Counted from the stretch's first letter, positions 7,727 through 15,740 are shown. The stretch: DNA of 64,000 nucleotides from Terasakiella sp033100395 (GCF_033100395.1 NZ_JAWLVJ010000009.1:94421-158420); one strand, 5' to 3'. The notes: generated from the letters alone by a model not told the origin. Numbers and translations are program-made.

Positions 7727-8926
7727 TTAAGCAGTACGCAAGACTTCAACGCCTGGCAGTTCTTTACCTTCCAACCATTCCAGGAAAGCGCCGCCCGCTG
7801 TTGAAATATAAGTAAAATCTTCTTTCGCACCGGCATGGTCAAGCGCAGCTACCGTATCACCGCCACCAGCGACAGACACCAGCTTGCCGTCTTTGGTCAA
7901 AGCAGCGGCTGCTTGCGCCGCCCCATTGGTGCCCGCATCAAACGGAGCAATTTCAAACGCACCCATCGGGCCGTTCCAGACGATTGTTTTACATTTCGCC
8001 AAACGATCGGTTACATCTGCGACAGATGCCGGACCCACATCCAGGATCATCTCATCACTTGCTACGCCATCTTTCAGCGCAACCGTGCGGTTTTCAGCAC
8101 TCGCTGCAAATTCCTTGGCGACCACGCCATCAACAGGCAGGATGATCTCACAGCCATTTTTCTCAGCATTTGCCAGAATTTCCTTGGCGGTATCGGCCAG
8201 GTCATGTTCACAAAGCGAGTTACCGATATCAATGCCCTGAGCATTCAGGAAGGTGTTGGCCATACCGCCACCGATGATCAGCATGTCAACTTTGGCAGAC
8301 AGGTTGTTCAGCACGTCCAGCTTGGTTGACACTTTCGCGCCCCCAACCAGTGCTGCAACCGGACGTTCCGGGGCTTCCAGGGCACCGGACAGGGCTTCCA
8401 GTTCAGACTGCATCAAACGACCAGCTGCAGACGGCAGCAAACGTGCCAGCGCTTCGGTGGATGCATGCGCACGGTGGGCACAGGAGAATGCATCGTTTAC
8501 ATAGATATCACCCAGGGCTGCCAGCTTTTCAGCAAAAGCCTGATCGTTATCTGTTTCTTCCTTGTAATAACGCAAGTTTTCCAGAACACAGACTTCTGTA
8601 TCCGCCAGTGAATTTACAACTTTTTCTGCTTCTTCGCCGATACAGTCAGAAGCGAATTTCACATTCTTGCCAAGCTTAGCAGCCAAAGCTTCTGCGATCG
8701 GTTCAACGGTCATTTCCGGAACACGTTCGCCTTTTGGGCGGCCCCAGTGTGTGATCAGCACTACACGGGCACCTTTTTGGGTCAATTCCACAATGGTCGG
8801 CAATGTGCGTTCAATACGGGTGCTGTCGGTAACAACGCCGTCTTTCATGGGTACATTCAAATCCGCACGCAACAAGACACGTTTTCCAGCGACATCATAA
8901 TCACTCAGTGTTTTAAACTGTGACAT
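7727..8926 (-). CDS. pgk: Phosphoglycerate kinase
   Basis: This 399-residue cytoplasmic enzyme interconverts 1,3-bisphosphoglycerate and ADP with 3-phosphoglycerate and ATP in glycolysis, gluconeogenesis or the Calvin cycle. The family signature RADLNVPMKDG is near the N terminus, followed by ITHWGRPKG, a LVGGAKVSTK segment for nucleotide-domain entry and VAGGGDTVAAL near the C terminus. Length is normal for bacterial Pgk. It stands alone here, without gap or fba neighbours, and has its own promoter and terminator. Confidence 0.98.
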   Translation of the reverse strand: MSQFKTLSDYDVAGKRVLLRADLNVPMKDGVVTDSTRIERTLPTIVELTQKGARVVLITHWGRPKGERVPEMTVEPIAEALAAKLGKNVKFASDCIGEEAEKVVNSLADTEVCVLENLRYYKEETDNDQAFAEKLAALGDIYVNDAFSCAHRAHASTEALARLLPSAAGRLMQSELEALSGALEAPERPVAALVGGAKVSTKLDVLNNLSAKVDMLIIGGGMANTFLNAQGIDIGNSLCEHDLADTAKEILANAEKNGCEIILPVDGVVAKEFAASAENRTVALKDGVASDEMILDVGPASVADVTDRLAKCKTIVWNGPMGAFEIAPFDAGTNGAAQAAAALTKDGKLVSVAGGGDTVAALDHAGAKEDFTYISTAGGAFLEWLEGKELPGVEVLRTA

Positions 8927-8967
8927 ATTCTTTCCTCTATTTTCGCAAGTGCAATATGTTGGGACGC

Positions 8968-8995
8968 ACTATACAGATTTTTGCGCAGATGTGAA
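8968..8995 (-). promoter_or_regulatory. Likely sigma-70 promoter of pgk
   Basis: On the minus strand TTCACA (five of six to the -35 consensus) is followed after 16 bases by TATAGT (five of six to the -10). It lies about 42 bases before the pgk start. Confidence 0.6.
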
Positions 8996-9026
8996 TTGAC
9001 GATTTTCAATCTGCTTTTCTTATACA
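8996..9026 (+). promoter_or_regulatory. Possible promoter of the solute-binding protein gene
   Basis: TTGACG and TATACA are separated by 19 bases, longer than optimal, about 95 bases before the gene at 9122. It abuts the pgk -35 element on the other strand. Confidence 0.4.
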
Positions 9027-9121
9027 TATTGTGAATAAAAGGATTGATTTCTATCTAGGGATGCATGTAAAAACGGCCCTGCGTAATTAAAATTGTGTGC
9101 AACTCAGGGGAAATTGCATTT

Positions 9122-9907
9122 ATGGCTTACACGCGCCGCAAAATTATACAGGCTGGATTAGCAGGCGCAGCATCCCTATTTTGTGCACCGCAAGCCCTTG
9201 GCGCGCACAGCCGCACTCTGAAGATTGTCCACCATCAGGATTTTGCCCCCTTTGAATATGAAACAGATAGAAAAGCAATCGGCATTATCCCCGACATTTT
9301 GAACTTGGCATTTGAAGGCATTGCGTCTTACGATCTCACTCACGAATCTCTGCCCTGGAAACGCGCCCAGACCCTTGTATCCAATGGTAATGCTGATGGG
9401 CTGACGGCTTATGCGTCACGCGATCGCCGAGAATATATGAATTTCAGCAAAACACCCTTGATCCATATAACACCAAGCCTGTTTTTCTCCGCCAGTCATC
9501 CCCGCATTGACGAGCTGAAATCCATTTCAACCCTGAATGATTTGAAACAATTTGATGTGGTAGACCTGATCGGCAACAGCTGGGCGGAAGAAACCGTTGC
9601 CCCGCACACACCGATGAAATGGTTCCCTGAATATGATCAGATTTTCAAAGTTCTACTGTCCAACCGTTTTGATGTCCATGTGGCCCTAAGTTTTGAGATG
9701 GTGAAACTGCAGCTCAAGGCCTTTGGCTATGACAGCGACGCCCTGGTCAGTGTCAAAATCCCAGCCCTGATCAAGCCTGTCCCGCTTTATTTCGGACTGC
9801 GCAAGTCCTTGCCGGGTAGTAAAAACATCCTGAAAGCCTTTGATGAAAAACTGGAACAGATCAAACCCCAGATCAAGACCATCAAAGCCAAACATGTGAT
9901 TGCTTAA
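9122..9907 (+). CDS. Orphan periplasmic solute-binding protein, family 3-like
   Basis: About 261 residues from the ATG at 9122, chosen over an upstream GTG because an AGGGG site precedes it and because the protein then begins with a signal peptide. That peptide, MAYTRRKIIQAGLAGAAS, carries a twin-Arg-like RRK and ends near ALGA. The mature part shows the family-3 amino-acid-binding pattern: a PFEYE segment, IGIIPDILNLA, LPWKRAQTLV and a mid-protein dyad R-x-x-YMNFS. No permease or ATPase gene lies nearby, so it may feed a distant transporter or a sensor. A paralogue is encoded at 43122-43922. Confidence 0.8.
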   Translation: MAYTRRKIIQAGLAGAASLFCAPQALGAHSRTLKIVHHQDFAPFEYETDRKAIGIIPDILNLAFEGIASYDLTHESLPWKRAQTLVSNGNADGLTAYASRDRREYMNFSKTPLIHITPSLFFSASHPRIDELKSISTLNDLKQFDVVDLIGNSWAEETVAPHTPMKWFPEYDQIFKVLLSNRFDVHVALSFEMVKLQLKAFGYDSDALVSVKIPALIKPVPLYFGLRKSLPGSKNILKAFDEKLEQIKPQIKTIKAKHVIA

Positions 9908-9908
9908 A

Positions 9909-10397
9909 CTAAATCTTATAACCCAGCTCTTTAGCCGTCTCAAAAGCACGTTTGGCGGCACGTTGACCGACATCAACGGACCATTTCTGACCGACCTGGA
10001 GACTTGGTTGCAGAATTTGCGACGATTTCTGAACGATAGACCGACCAAGCGGGCTTTTATAATAAGCGATGGCATGTTCGATTTCTTCAAGAGTGAACAC
10101 TTTGTCATAAATCGGCACCATCATATCAAAGAAAGAACCTTTGGAGGCCCGCATTTCAGACCCCATAGCTTTTGCAATTGCGTTGGCATGCTCCTGGGTC
10201 AAACGCGAGTCTTTGGCCTGAATCTGCTTTAGCACCTCAGGGACAACAGCTCTTACTGCTTCATCCATCATCATCATCGCACCAGAGGCTTCGATCATCT
10301 CGATAATTTTGGCTCTCTTATTTGCATCTGCGGCTTGTGTGACCGATGCAAAGACCAAAAATGACAAGAGTGACAAGCTCATGATCAGAAAACGCAT
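9909..10397 (-). CDS. DUF2059-family periplasmic protein
   Basis: This 162-residue protein has a clear signal peptide (first 22 residues, ending TQAA). The mature helical part matches the DUF2059 family: a KIIEMIEASGAM start, then FTLEEIEHAIAYYKSPLGRSI, the conserved F-T-x-x-E-x-x-x-x-x-x-Y-x-S-P-x-G segment. Its function is unknown. It is probably periplasmic or membrane-associated. It converges with the solute-binding gene, the stops being one base apart. A terminator of the upstream cob operon precedes it, so it should have its own promoter in the 70 bp upstream of 10397. Confidence 0.8.
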   Translation of the reverse strand: MRFLIMSLSLLSFLVFASVTQAADANKRAKIIEMIEASGAMMMMDEAVRAVVPEVLKQIQAKDSRLTQEHANAIAKAMGSEMRASKGSFFDMMVPIYDKVFTLEEIEHAIAYYKSPLGRSIVQKSSQILQPSLQVGQKWSVDVGQRAAKRAFETAKELGYKI

Positions 10398-10467
10398 TTC
10401 TTCCTCCTAAAATATAATCCGACCATCACCCTAGCCTTTTAACGATATTTTAAAAGGCTTTTCTCGC

Positions 10468-10507
10468 AAAAAAAGCTCTCTTTCCGCCAAGGAGGGAAAG
10501 AGAGCTT
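10468..10507 (-). terminator. Strong terminator downstream of cobC, or of a small RNA
   Basis: A perfect 13-bp stem (AAGCTCTCTTTCC / GGAAAGAGAGCTT) with a nine-base loop is followed on the minus strand by seven T. It lies about 120 bases beyond the cobC stop, an unusually long 3' tail. The loop exposes CTCCTT. Confidence 0.9.
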
Positions 10508-10627
10508 GAAGTGCTGAACGAAGGAGGGTAAATCCAGCGTAAATGATCATAAAGACTGATCAGAGCCTTTGATCTTTTTCAGACTAATAGATGCCCGTCG
10601 CCTCTGTAATTGCGAAATCTCAATTTT
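10468..10627 (-). ncRNA. Candidate 3'UTR-derived small RNA with anti-Shine-Dalgarno motifs
   Basis: The stretch between the cobC stop and the strong terminator is not coding. On the minus strand it carries two copies of CCCTCCTT, complementary to ribosome binding sites: one in the terminator loop (10489-10496) and one in a nearby unpaired stretch (10521-10528). It also has a TGATCA dyad upstream. Looped anti-SD motifs typify several alphaproteobacterial trans-acting sRNAs. I see no convincing internal promoter, so processing from the cob mRNA is the likelier origin. Its existence is inference. Confidence 0.3.
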
Positions 10628-11239
10628 CTATATATTTACCCCGCCAACCGACCAGGCCTCTGGCTTTCCTTCCTGATTGATATGACTGATGCGACTGATC
10701 GAGAGCGTTTCGATTTTTAAACGCAAGGCAGCTGTTGGTGTTATATCCAGGGCTTGGGCTAAGGCTGCACGGATGGTTCCGGCATGTGCCACACAAATAA
10801 TGTCGGCCCCTTCATATTTACGAACCAGATGACGGATACATTTTTCGACCCGTTTACACAGAGTCTCAAAACTTTCTCCATCCGGCGGGCAATGACCAGC
10901 CGGGTCGTCCCAAAACGCCAGACTTTCCGGATCATCTTCCAGATCATCCCAGGTCTTGCTTTGCCACAGGCCGAAATTCTGTTCCATCAATTCTTTATAA
11001 GCCAGCGGACGAATTGTCCAATCGCGCATGGCAGCAACCGCTTTGGCTGTCTTTTTGGTACGCGACAGGCTGGAAGTCACCCAAAGCGCATCTTCTGGCA
11101 ACAGGTCTGCGACTTTTTGCAGGCTTGCTTCATCTTTCAAATTACAACCCACATCACGCTGTCCATAAATACGCCCCGGCATCATGGCTTTGACGGGTGC
11201 ATGGCGCACCCAGTGAAAATTGGTGATGGTGATTGTCAT
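10628..11239 (-). CDS. cobC: Histidine phosphatase, probable alpha-ribazole phosphatase
   Basis: This 203-residue member of the phosphoglycerate-mutase-like histidine phosphatases has VRHAPV near residue 11 (catalytic His in an RHx motif), SSLSRTKKTA near 57, a glutamate region LMEQNFGLW and VAHAGTIRAAL near 150 (second catalytic His). CobC removes phosphate from alpha-ribazole-5'-phosphate or cobalamin-5'-phosphate. The cobalamin role rests on the four-base overlap with cobS, since the family alone covers many substrates. Confidence 0.82.
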   Translation of the reverse strand: MTITITNFHWVRHAPVKAMMPGRIYGQRDVGCNLKDEASLQKVADLLPEDALWVTSSLSRTKKTAKAVAAMRDWTIRPLAYKELMEQNFGLWQSKTWDDLEDDPESLAFWDDPAGHCPPDGESFETLCKRVEKCIRHLVRKYEGADIICVAHAGTIRAALAQALDITPTAALRLKIETLSISRISHINQEGKPEAWSVGGVNI

Positions 11240-12030
11240 ACGGTCGCGACCAATACCATCAAGGCAACAATCTCTACAATCTGTTGCGAAGCCCCACAGA
11301 CATCCCCGGTATGCCCGCCGATCTGTTTTTCCGCCAGTCGCGCAAAGCCAAACAGTGCCAGCGCACAGATCAACATCGCAAGCAGTCCTTCCACCAAGGT
11401 GGCTGCGGCAATAAAAAAAGCAGCGCCAAGGAAAATGCCCTGCAGTACAATGACCAGATCTGGCTTTTCCATCTTTGCCGCCAAACCGTCCGTTCGGGCA
11501 GGCGACAGAATGGCAAGCAACACGACAGGACCAACACGCGATAGTGCAGAAACGGCAACAATCGCAGCTGCTGCAATGGTCCAGTCGTCAAACCCGGCGA
11601 GACAGGCAACGCGCAGGCCAATGGAAAAGATCATAGCCAGCACACCATAAGCCCCGACCCGGCTGTCGCGCATGATCTCCAGTTTACGCTCTTTCTCATA
11701 GCCACCGCCAAAACCGTCAGCCACATCGGCCAGGCCATCTTCATGCAGGGCCCCCGTGACCAGCACGCAGGTCAAAACACCGATGAGGGCGCAGACCAGA
11801 TCAGGCAAGTTTGTCAGATGGGCAAGGCTGAACACCGTCGCCCCGATGGCACCGACCAGCAACCCTAAAACTGGAAAAACTCTTAACGCTCTATTTAAAG
11901 CTTGGTCGGGGATATCGCCGTTCAACTTCCACGGAATGCGGGTCAGAAATACCAATGCCAATTGCACATCTTCCCACCAACTTTGCAGGTTTTGTGCGTT
12001 TTTATTGAATGAAGAACTGGTATCGCTCAT
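11236..12030 (-). CDS. cobS: Adenosylcobinamide-GDP ribazoletransferase
   Basis: This 264-residue polytopic inner-membrane enzyme joins adenosylcobinamide-GDP with alpha-ribazole (or its phosphate) to give cobalamin (phosphate). Family marks are ALVFLTRIPW near the N terminus, GALHEDGLADVADGFGGG (the acidic metal/substrate motif) near 95-112 and MRDSRVGAYGVLA just after, followed by about five hydrophobic helices. It overlaps cobC by four bases and is divergent from cobT with 77 bp between starts, so the lower-ligand steps of B12 synthesis are grouped. The kinase/guanylyltransferase CobU/CobP is not in the window. Confidence 0.95.
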   Translation of the reverse strand: MSDTSSSFNKNAQNLQSWWEDVQLALVFLTRIPWKLNGDIPDQALNRALRVFPVLGLLVGAIGATVFSLAHLTNLPDLVCALIGVLTCVLVTGALHEDGLADVADGFGGGYEKERKLEIMRDSRVGAYGVLAMIFSIGLRVACLAGFDDWTIAAAAIVAVSALSRVGPVVLLAILSPARTDGLAAKMEKPDLVIVLQGIFLGAAFFIAAATLVEGLLAMLICALALFGFARLAEKQIGGHTGDVCGASQQIVEIVALMVLVATV

Positions 12031-12071
12031 GACCTGATGCTATGTCTGTTTTAACTATTTTTGACTTATAC

Positions 12072-12090
12072 CCCAACCAACTAGGTTGGG
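12072..12090 (+). promoter_or_regulatory. Leader hairpin between cobS and cobT
   Basis: CCCAACC and GGTTGGG form a perfect seven-base stem with a five-base loop, 17 bases before the cobT GTG and just before its AGGGAG ribosome site. It could affect cobT translation or act as an operator for the divergent pair. It is too small to be a cobalamin riboswitch. Confidence 0.4.
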
Positions 12091-12107
12091 AAAGGGAGTA
12101 ACAGGCC

Positions 12108-13142
12108 GTGACGACATTGCCCCACGTGAAATCCATCGAAGACATCCGCAACATTCTGGGTAACCTGCCTGCACGCAGTGAAGAAGCCTTGCAAAATGCG
12201 CAAGCACGTGAACCACAGCTGACCAAGCCGGAAGGCGCATTGGGTCGTCTGGAAGATATCAGTCACTGGGTTGCCGCCTGGCAAGGAAACTATCCGCCGC
12301 GCATCCGTTCGGTCCATTGTAATGTCTATGCAGGCAACCACGGGGTTGTCGCCCAAGGTGTTTCTGCTTATCCGGCCGAAGTCACCAAACAGATGGTGCA
12401 AAACTTCATTGATGGCGGGGCAGCCGTTAACCAGCTGTGCGGCACCTTTGATGTAGACCTGCAAGTCCATGAAATGGCTTTGGACCAACCTACCGACGAT
12501 ATGTCACAAGGCCCGGCCATGTCTGATGAAGATGCAGCCGAAGCTTTCTTTTATGGCATGACGACAGTGAAAGATCATACTGACCTTCTCTGTGTCGGTG
12601 AAATGGGCATTGGCAACACAACAGCCGCTGCTGCTGTGGCATTTGGCCTTTATGGCGGGGATGTGGATACCTGGGTTGGTCGCGGCACAGGCGTGGATGA
12701 TGAAACCCTGAAACATAAAGCCGAAGTGGTCGCGGCCTCTGTTGCCAAGAACAAAGAAAACATCACCGACGGGCTGGATGTGATGCGCTGCCTGGGGGGG
12801 CGCGAACTGGCCGCCATGGCAGGCGCCGTTTTGGCCGCACGCCTGAAAGGCGTTCCCGTTTTGCTGGATGGATATGTCTCCACCAGCGCGGTTGCCGTTC
12901 TGGAAGCCACCTGTGCCGGGGCCTTGGATCACTGCATCGTTGCGCATAATTCGGTTGAACCGGGCCATCAATTGCTTTGTGAAAAACTAAACAAAAAGCC
13001 TTTGTTCGACATGGGCATGCGTCTGGGCGAAGGCAGTGGTGCAGTACTGGCTGTTGGTATGGTACGCGCAGCTGTGGCATGCCATAACGAGATGGCTACT
13101 TTTGGCGATGCGGGTGTGTCCACCAAAGGCAGCGAGGCGTGA
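12108..13142 (+). CDS. cobT: Nicotinate-nucleotide-dimethylbenzimidazole phosphoribosyltransferase
   Basis: This 344-residue cytoplasmic enzyme makes alpha-ribazole phosphate from dimethylbenzimidazole and nicotinate mononucleotide. Diagnostic segments are LTKPEGALGRLEDIS near 46, CNVYAGNHGVVAQGVSAYP near 73, VGEMGIGNTTAAAAV near 165 (nucleotide binding), and the C-terminal EPGH plus FDMGMRLGEGSGA, where the glutamate is the catalytic base. The GTG start is placed by the AGGGAG site. Its stop overlaps the following transporter gene by four bases. Confidence 0.96.
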   Translation: MTTLPHVKSIEDIRNILGNLPARSEEALQNAQAREPQLTKPEGALGRLEDISHWVAAWQGNYPPRIRSVHCNVYAGNHGVVAQGVSAYPAEVTKQMVQNFIDGGAAVNQLCGTFDVDLQVHEMALDQPTDDMSQGPAMSDEDAAEAFFYGMTTVKDHTDLLCVGEMGIGNTTAAAAVAFGLYGGDVDTWVGRGTGVDDETLKHKAEVVAASVAKNKENITDGLDVMRCLGGRELAAMAGAVLAARLKGVPVLLDGYVSTSAVAVLEATCAGALDHCIVAHNSVEPGHQLLCEKLNKKPLFDMGMRLGEGSGAVLAVGMVRAAVACHNEMATFGDAGVSTKGSEA

Positions 13143-14029
13143 GCACCACGTCCCTTTCCCTTAAAGGATTTGCCACGCTGATCTTGTTGGCGATGATCTG
13201 GGGATCAAGCTTTACCTTCATCAAAGTGGCGTTGGAAACCATCAACCCGCTTTCCATTGCCGCCGGGCGCATCAGTCTGGCTGCTGTGGTACTGCTCTCC
13301 ATTGCCTATATCCGTAAGGAAACCTTCCCGCGTGAATTAAATATCTGGGGATGGTTGCTGGCTCTGGCCGTTTTGGGCAATGCCGCCCCTTTCTTCCTGA
13401 TCGGATGGGGGGAACATAATGTGGATAGCGGCATGACATCCGTTCTGATGTCCGTCGTTCCGCTGACCGTGCCCATCATGGCCCATTTCTTCACCGATGA
13501 TGAGAAGCTTACGCCCTATATGATGATTGGTGTGGTGATCGGTTTTACCGGGTTAATCGTGCTGATTGGTCCTGAAACTTTGTTGGGCCTGGGCGAAGAC
13601 TTGATCAGCCAGGGTGCAATTGTTTTAGCAGCCCTTTGTTATGGGGCCGCTTCCTTGGTTGCGCGCCGTTTGCGCCATGTGCCCTTTATGGTCGTGGCCT
13701 CCGGCTCAATGATTTTGGCGGCCGCCATGATGTTGCCGACTTCGCTTATCATCGATCAGCCCTGGACCTTCACACCAGATTTGCTGCATTGGGGGGCGAT
13801 CATTTATCTAGGTCTCTTCCCCACCGCCCTTGCCAACATCCTGTTATTGCAAGTGATCAATTCCAGCGGGGTCAGTTTCCTTGCGCTTAACAACTATCTG
13901 GTGCCGGTCTTTGGCGTTGCGATTGCCGCTCTGACACTTGGCGAAGATATCCCGGCGGAAATGGTCACCGCCATGGGGATCATCTTCTTTGGGATTTTCG
14001 TCAGTAACCTGAAACGCAAAAGCGGCTGA
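13139..14029 (+). CDS. EamA/DMT-family transporter
   Basis: This 296-residue membrane protein has about ten hydrophobic helices in two EamA repeats. Typical marks are LLAMIWGSSFTFIKVAL in the first helix and the pattern PLSIAAGRISLAAVVLL in the second. Drug/metabolite transporters export or import small metabolites, and the substrate cannot be told. The GTG start overlaps the cobT stop by four bases, so the gene is translationally coupled to cobT. A link to cobalamin precursors such as benzimidazole is possible but only inferred. Confidence 0.88.
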   Translation: MSTTSLSLKGFATLILLAMIWGSSFTFIKVALETINPLSIAAGRISLAAVVLLSIAYIRKETFPRELNIWGWLLALAVLGNAAPFFLIGWGEHNVDSGMTSVLMSVVPLTVPIMAHFFTDDEKLTPYMMIGVVIGFTGLIVLIGPETLLGLGEDLISQGAIVLAALCYGAASLVARRLRHVPFMVVASGSMILAAAMMLPTSLIIDQPWTFTPDLLHWGAIIYLGLFPTALANILLLQVINSSGVSFLALNNYLVPVFGVAIAALTLGEDIPAEMVTAMGIIFFGIFVSNLKRKSG

Positions 14030-14083
14030 TTTCGTCTGTTAAATCTGATATCCTCTGCGAAAGCAGATCACAGGGGATCACGG

Positions 14084-14773
14084 ATGCGCCGCAAGGGTCA
14101 TATCGTCAACCGCTACCGCCAGCGTCTGCCCAGCGATGGGGACGAAACCCTTCTCTTTGCCGATAACCTGCCCAGATACGATGTCTCGCGCAATGCCGAC
14201 ACGTTGATCAAGCTGGTGCAGATGAACCCTTATAACAAAGAAATTCTGGATCGCATGCATATGCTGGATGCACCGGATTGCTGGCTGGTGTCGGGCTGTT
14301 TGTTCCAGACGGTCTGGAACGTGATTGACGGCAAGGCACCATCTGATGGCATTCTGGATTACGACCTGATCTATTATGATCCCGACCAAAGCCGCGAGGC
14401 CGAAGAAGCCATGGCCCGGAAGGTTGAAACCATTTTCAGTGACTTAAACATCAAGATCGAGATCAAAAACCAGTCACGCGTCCATATGTGGTATCAGCCC
14501 AAATTCGGCCTGGAATATCCGGAACTAACTTCGGCAACCGAGTCGCTCCATTACTACCCCGCCAAAGTGCAGGCCGTCGCCTTGCAAGGCCGGGGGCGAG
14601 GCCGCATTTCCTATGATGCGCCTTTCGGATTTGAAAACCTGCTGCGCCAAGTCGTGCGCCCCAACCACGCCCTCGAATTCCCCGATATTTATGAGAAAAA
14701 GACGGCAAGATGGAAAGAGGTTTGGGAGAATTTAAAGATCTATCCTTGGGCGGCTGAGCCAGAACAACCTTAA
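14084..14773 (+). CDS. Nucleotidyltransferase-like protein, DUF925 family
   Basis: This 229-residue cytoplasmic protein starts after an AGGGGATC site. The motif CWLVSGCLFQTVWN followed by ILDYDLIYYD (an acidic pair like the D-x-D of nucleotidyltransferases) and, later, RVHMWYQPKFG plus SATESLHYYPA are typical of the DUF925 family, which has an NTP-transferase fold. Substrates of this family are not established. The gene is followed by a bidirectional terminator and probably forms a single-gene unit after the cobT-EamA pair (54 bp gap). Confidence 0.8.
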   Translation: MRRKGHIVNRYRQRLPSDGDETLLFADNLPRYDVSRNADTLIKLVQMNPYNKEILDRMHMLDAPDCWLVSGCLFQTVWNVIDGKAPSDGILDYDLIYYDPDQSREAEEAMARKVETIFSDLNIKIEIKNQSRVHMWYQPKFGLEYPELTSATESLHYYPAKVQAVALQGRGRGRISYDAPFGFENLLRQVVRPNHALEFPDIYEKKTARWKEVWENLKIYPWAAEPEQP

Positions 14774-14810
14774 AACCTGTCATGGCCTTTGTGCCGGGAT
14801 GACAGGTTTT
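14772..14810. terminator. Bidirectional terminator, REP-like
   Basis: A perfect 12-bp stem (AAAACCTGTCAT / ATGACAGGTTTT) with an inner GGC/GCC pairing lies between two convergent genes and carries A and T runs at its ends. The arm AACCTGTCATCCC is shared with the REP doublet at 60191, so this terminator is probably a domesticated REP arm. Confidence 0.75.
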
Positions 14811-14831
14811 ATGGGGTGGAGGCTGGTTTCC

Positions 14832-15266
14832 TCAGCTCATCTCAATATGCACATCATTGGGAAAAGGGCGGCCTGAACCTGTTTCCAGATACTGTTTTAA
14901 ACTCAGCATAAAGACCGCCCATTTGGTGGAACAATGGTGGAAGAAGGGGATTTCTTCGGCCCAGTCGGCATGTTTGAAATAGAGCAGGGTCTGGGTGTCG
15001 GTTTCTTCGATGTTGAAATGGATTTGGGTGCCGATCCATTCTTCAATCCCGGCTGTCACCGTCCAGATGATGTGATCTTTCGTTACCTGAGTAACTTCCA
15101 TATCAGGTCCCATGGTGGGGAAGCGAAATTCCAGTTTTCCGCCGGCATCCGGGTTTCCGCTTGTGTGGGTGGTCCACCAACTGTTGAGGCCATTCAGCGT
15201 GGTCAGCGCATCAAACACTTTATTTGCAGAAGCTGTGGTTCCGATCATCAGGCAAATATTGGGCAT
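14832..15266 (-). CDS. SRPBCC (AHSA1-like) domain protein
   Basis: This 144-residue single-domain protein has the START/SRPBCC hydrophobic-pocket fold. Its marks are a start like SANKVFDALTTLNGLNSWW, a central GGKLEFRFP segment, the IIWTVTAGIEEWIGTQIHF strand pair and a long C-terminal helix (WAVFMLSLKQYLETG). The ligand is unknown. It is divergent from an ArsR regulator and a second SRPBCC gene with 149 bp of AT-rich DNA between, so it is likely under ArsR control. Confidence 0.8.
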   Translation of the reverse strand: MPNICLMIGTTASANKVFDALTTLNGLNSWWTTHTSGNPDAGGKLEFRFPTMGPDMEVTQVTKDHIIWTVTAGIEEWIGTQIHFNIEETDTQTLLYFKHADWAEEIPFFHHCSTKWAVFMLSLKQYLETGSGRPFPNDVHIEMS

Positions 15267-15318
15267 GAGTTTATCCTTTTGAGAAAATTGAACTGCTTTT
15301 AAGTGTAAAGCCCCTATG

Positions 15319-15333
15319 TTGATTTAATATCAA
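15319..15333. promoter_or_regulatory. Inverted repeat, candidate ArsR-family operator
   Basis: TTGAT-TTAAT-ATCAA is a perfect dyad in the intergenic region between the divergent SRPBCC and arsR-like genes. The five-base centre is one base longer than an FNR/CRP-type site. Confidence 0.4.
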
Positions 15334-15379
15334 ATTATAGAGATTTTATAATATATTGATTCTATTAAATTTAATTGCG

Positions 15380-15407
15380 TTTACTTCGGCATAAATAGGT
15401 TTATAAT
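15380..15407 (+). promoter_or_regulatory. Promoter of the arsR-like gene, nearly leaderless
   Basis: TTTACT, 16 bases, then a perfect TATAAT that ends eight bases before the ATG. Transcription would begin at or within about two bases of the start codon, and no ribosome site precedes the gene. Confidence 0.6.
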
Positions 15408-15422
15408 TTCCAATTATGGAAA
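15407..15422. promoter_or_regulatory. Dyad across the arsR start codon, candidate autoregulatory operator
   Basis: TTTCCA-ATTA-TGGAAA is a perfect inverted repeat spanning the ATG and touching the -10 element. Occupation by the regulator would block initiation. Confidence 0.4.
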
Positions 15423-15736
15423 ATGAAAACCAGCTGGACCTTATTTTTGCAGCCCTTGCAGATCAACGTCGCCGTCAGATCGTCGAAGATGTGTCGGAAG
15501 GGGCGCGTTCGGTTGGTGAAATTGCAGCGCGGCTGGACTTAAAAGTCAGTGCTGCTTCCAAACATATTGCCCAGTTGGAAGAAGCCGGGATTATTTACAA
15601 GACCCGACAAGGGCGCACGATCTATTGCCATATCAATTTCGATGTCTGGAAAATTGTCGCCGCTCACATCGCACGTCAGGCCAGTTTCTGGAACAACCGC
15701 TTGAACGAGCTGGACGCATTTTTAAGTAAGGTATAA
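15416..15736 (+). CDS. ArsR-family winged-helix regulator
   Basis: This 106-residue DNA-binding protein begins IFAALADQRRRQIVEDV, the standard ArsR first helix. The recognition region follows: SVGEIAARLDLKVSAASKHIAQLEEAGIIYKTRQGRTIY. No cysteine-rich metal motif is seen, so it is probably a non-metal ArsR of the type paired with SRPBCC proteins. The downstream SRPBCC gene starts five bases after its stop. It likely represses itself and the divergent SRPBCC gene. Confidence 0.92.
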   Translation: MENENQLDLIFAALADQRRRQIVEDVSEGARSVGEIAARLDLKVSAASKHIAQLEEAGIIYKTRQGRTIYCHINFDVWKIVAAHIARQASFWNNRLNELDAFLSKV

Positions 15737-15740
15737 CGCT

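Noticed and set aside
10784..11650. 288-codon plus-strand frame across cobC and cobS
   Set aside because: It spans two conserved overlapping cob genes in antisense and encodes no recognisable protein.
12031..12107. Cobalamin riboswitch upstream of cobT or cobS
   Set aside because: The gap is only 77 bp and holds a single small hairpin; the B12 riboswitch needs about 200 bases and a conserved B12 box.
12794..12800. Seven-G run in cobT as a phase-variable tract
   Set aside because: It is shorter than typical switching tracts and lies in a conserved glycine pair of a housekeeping gene.
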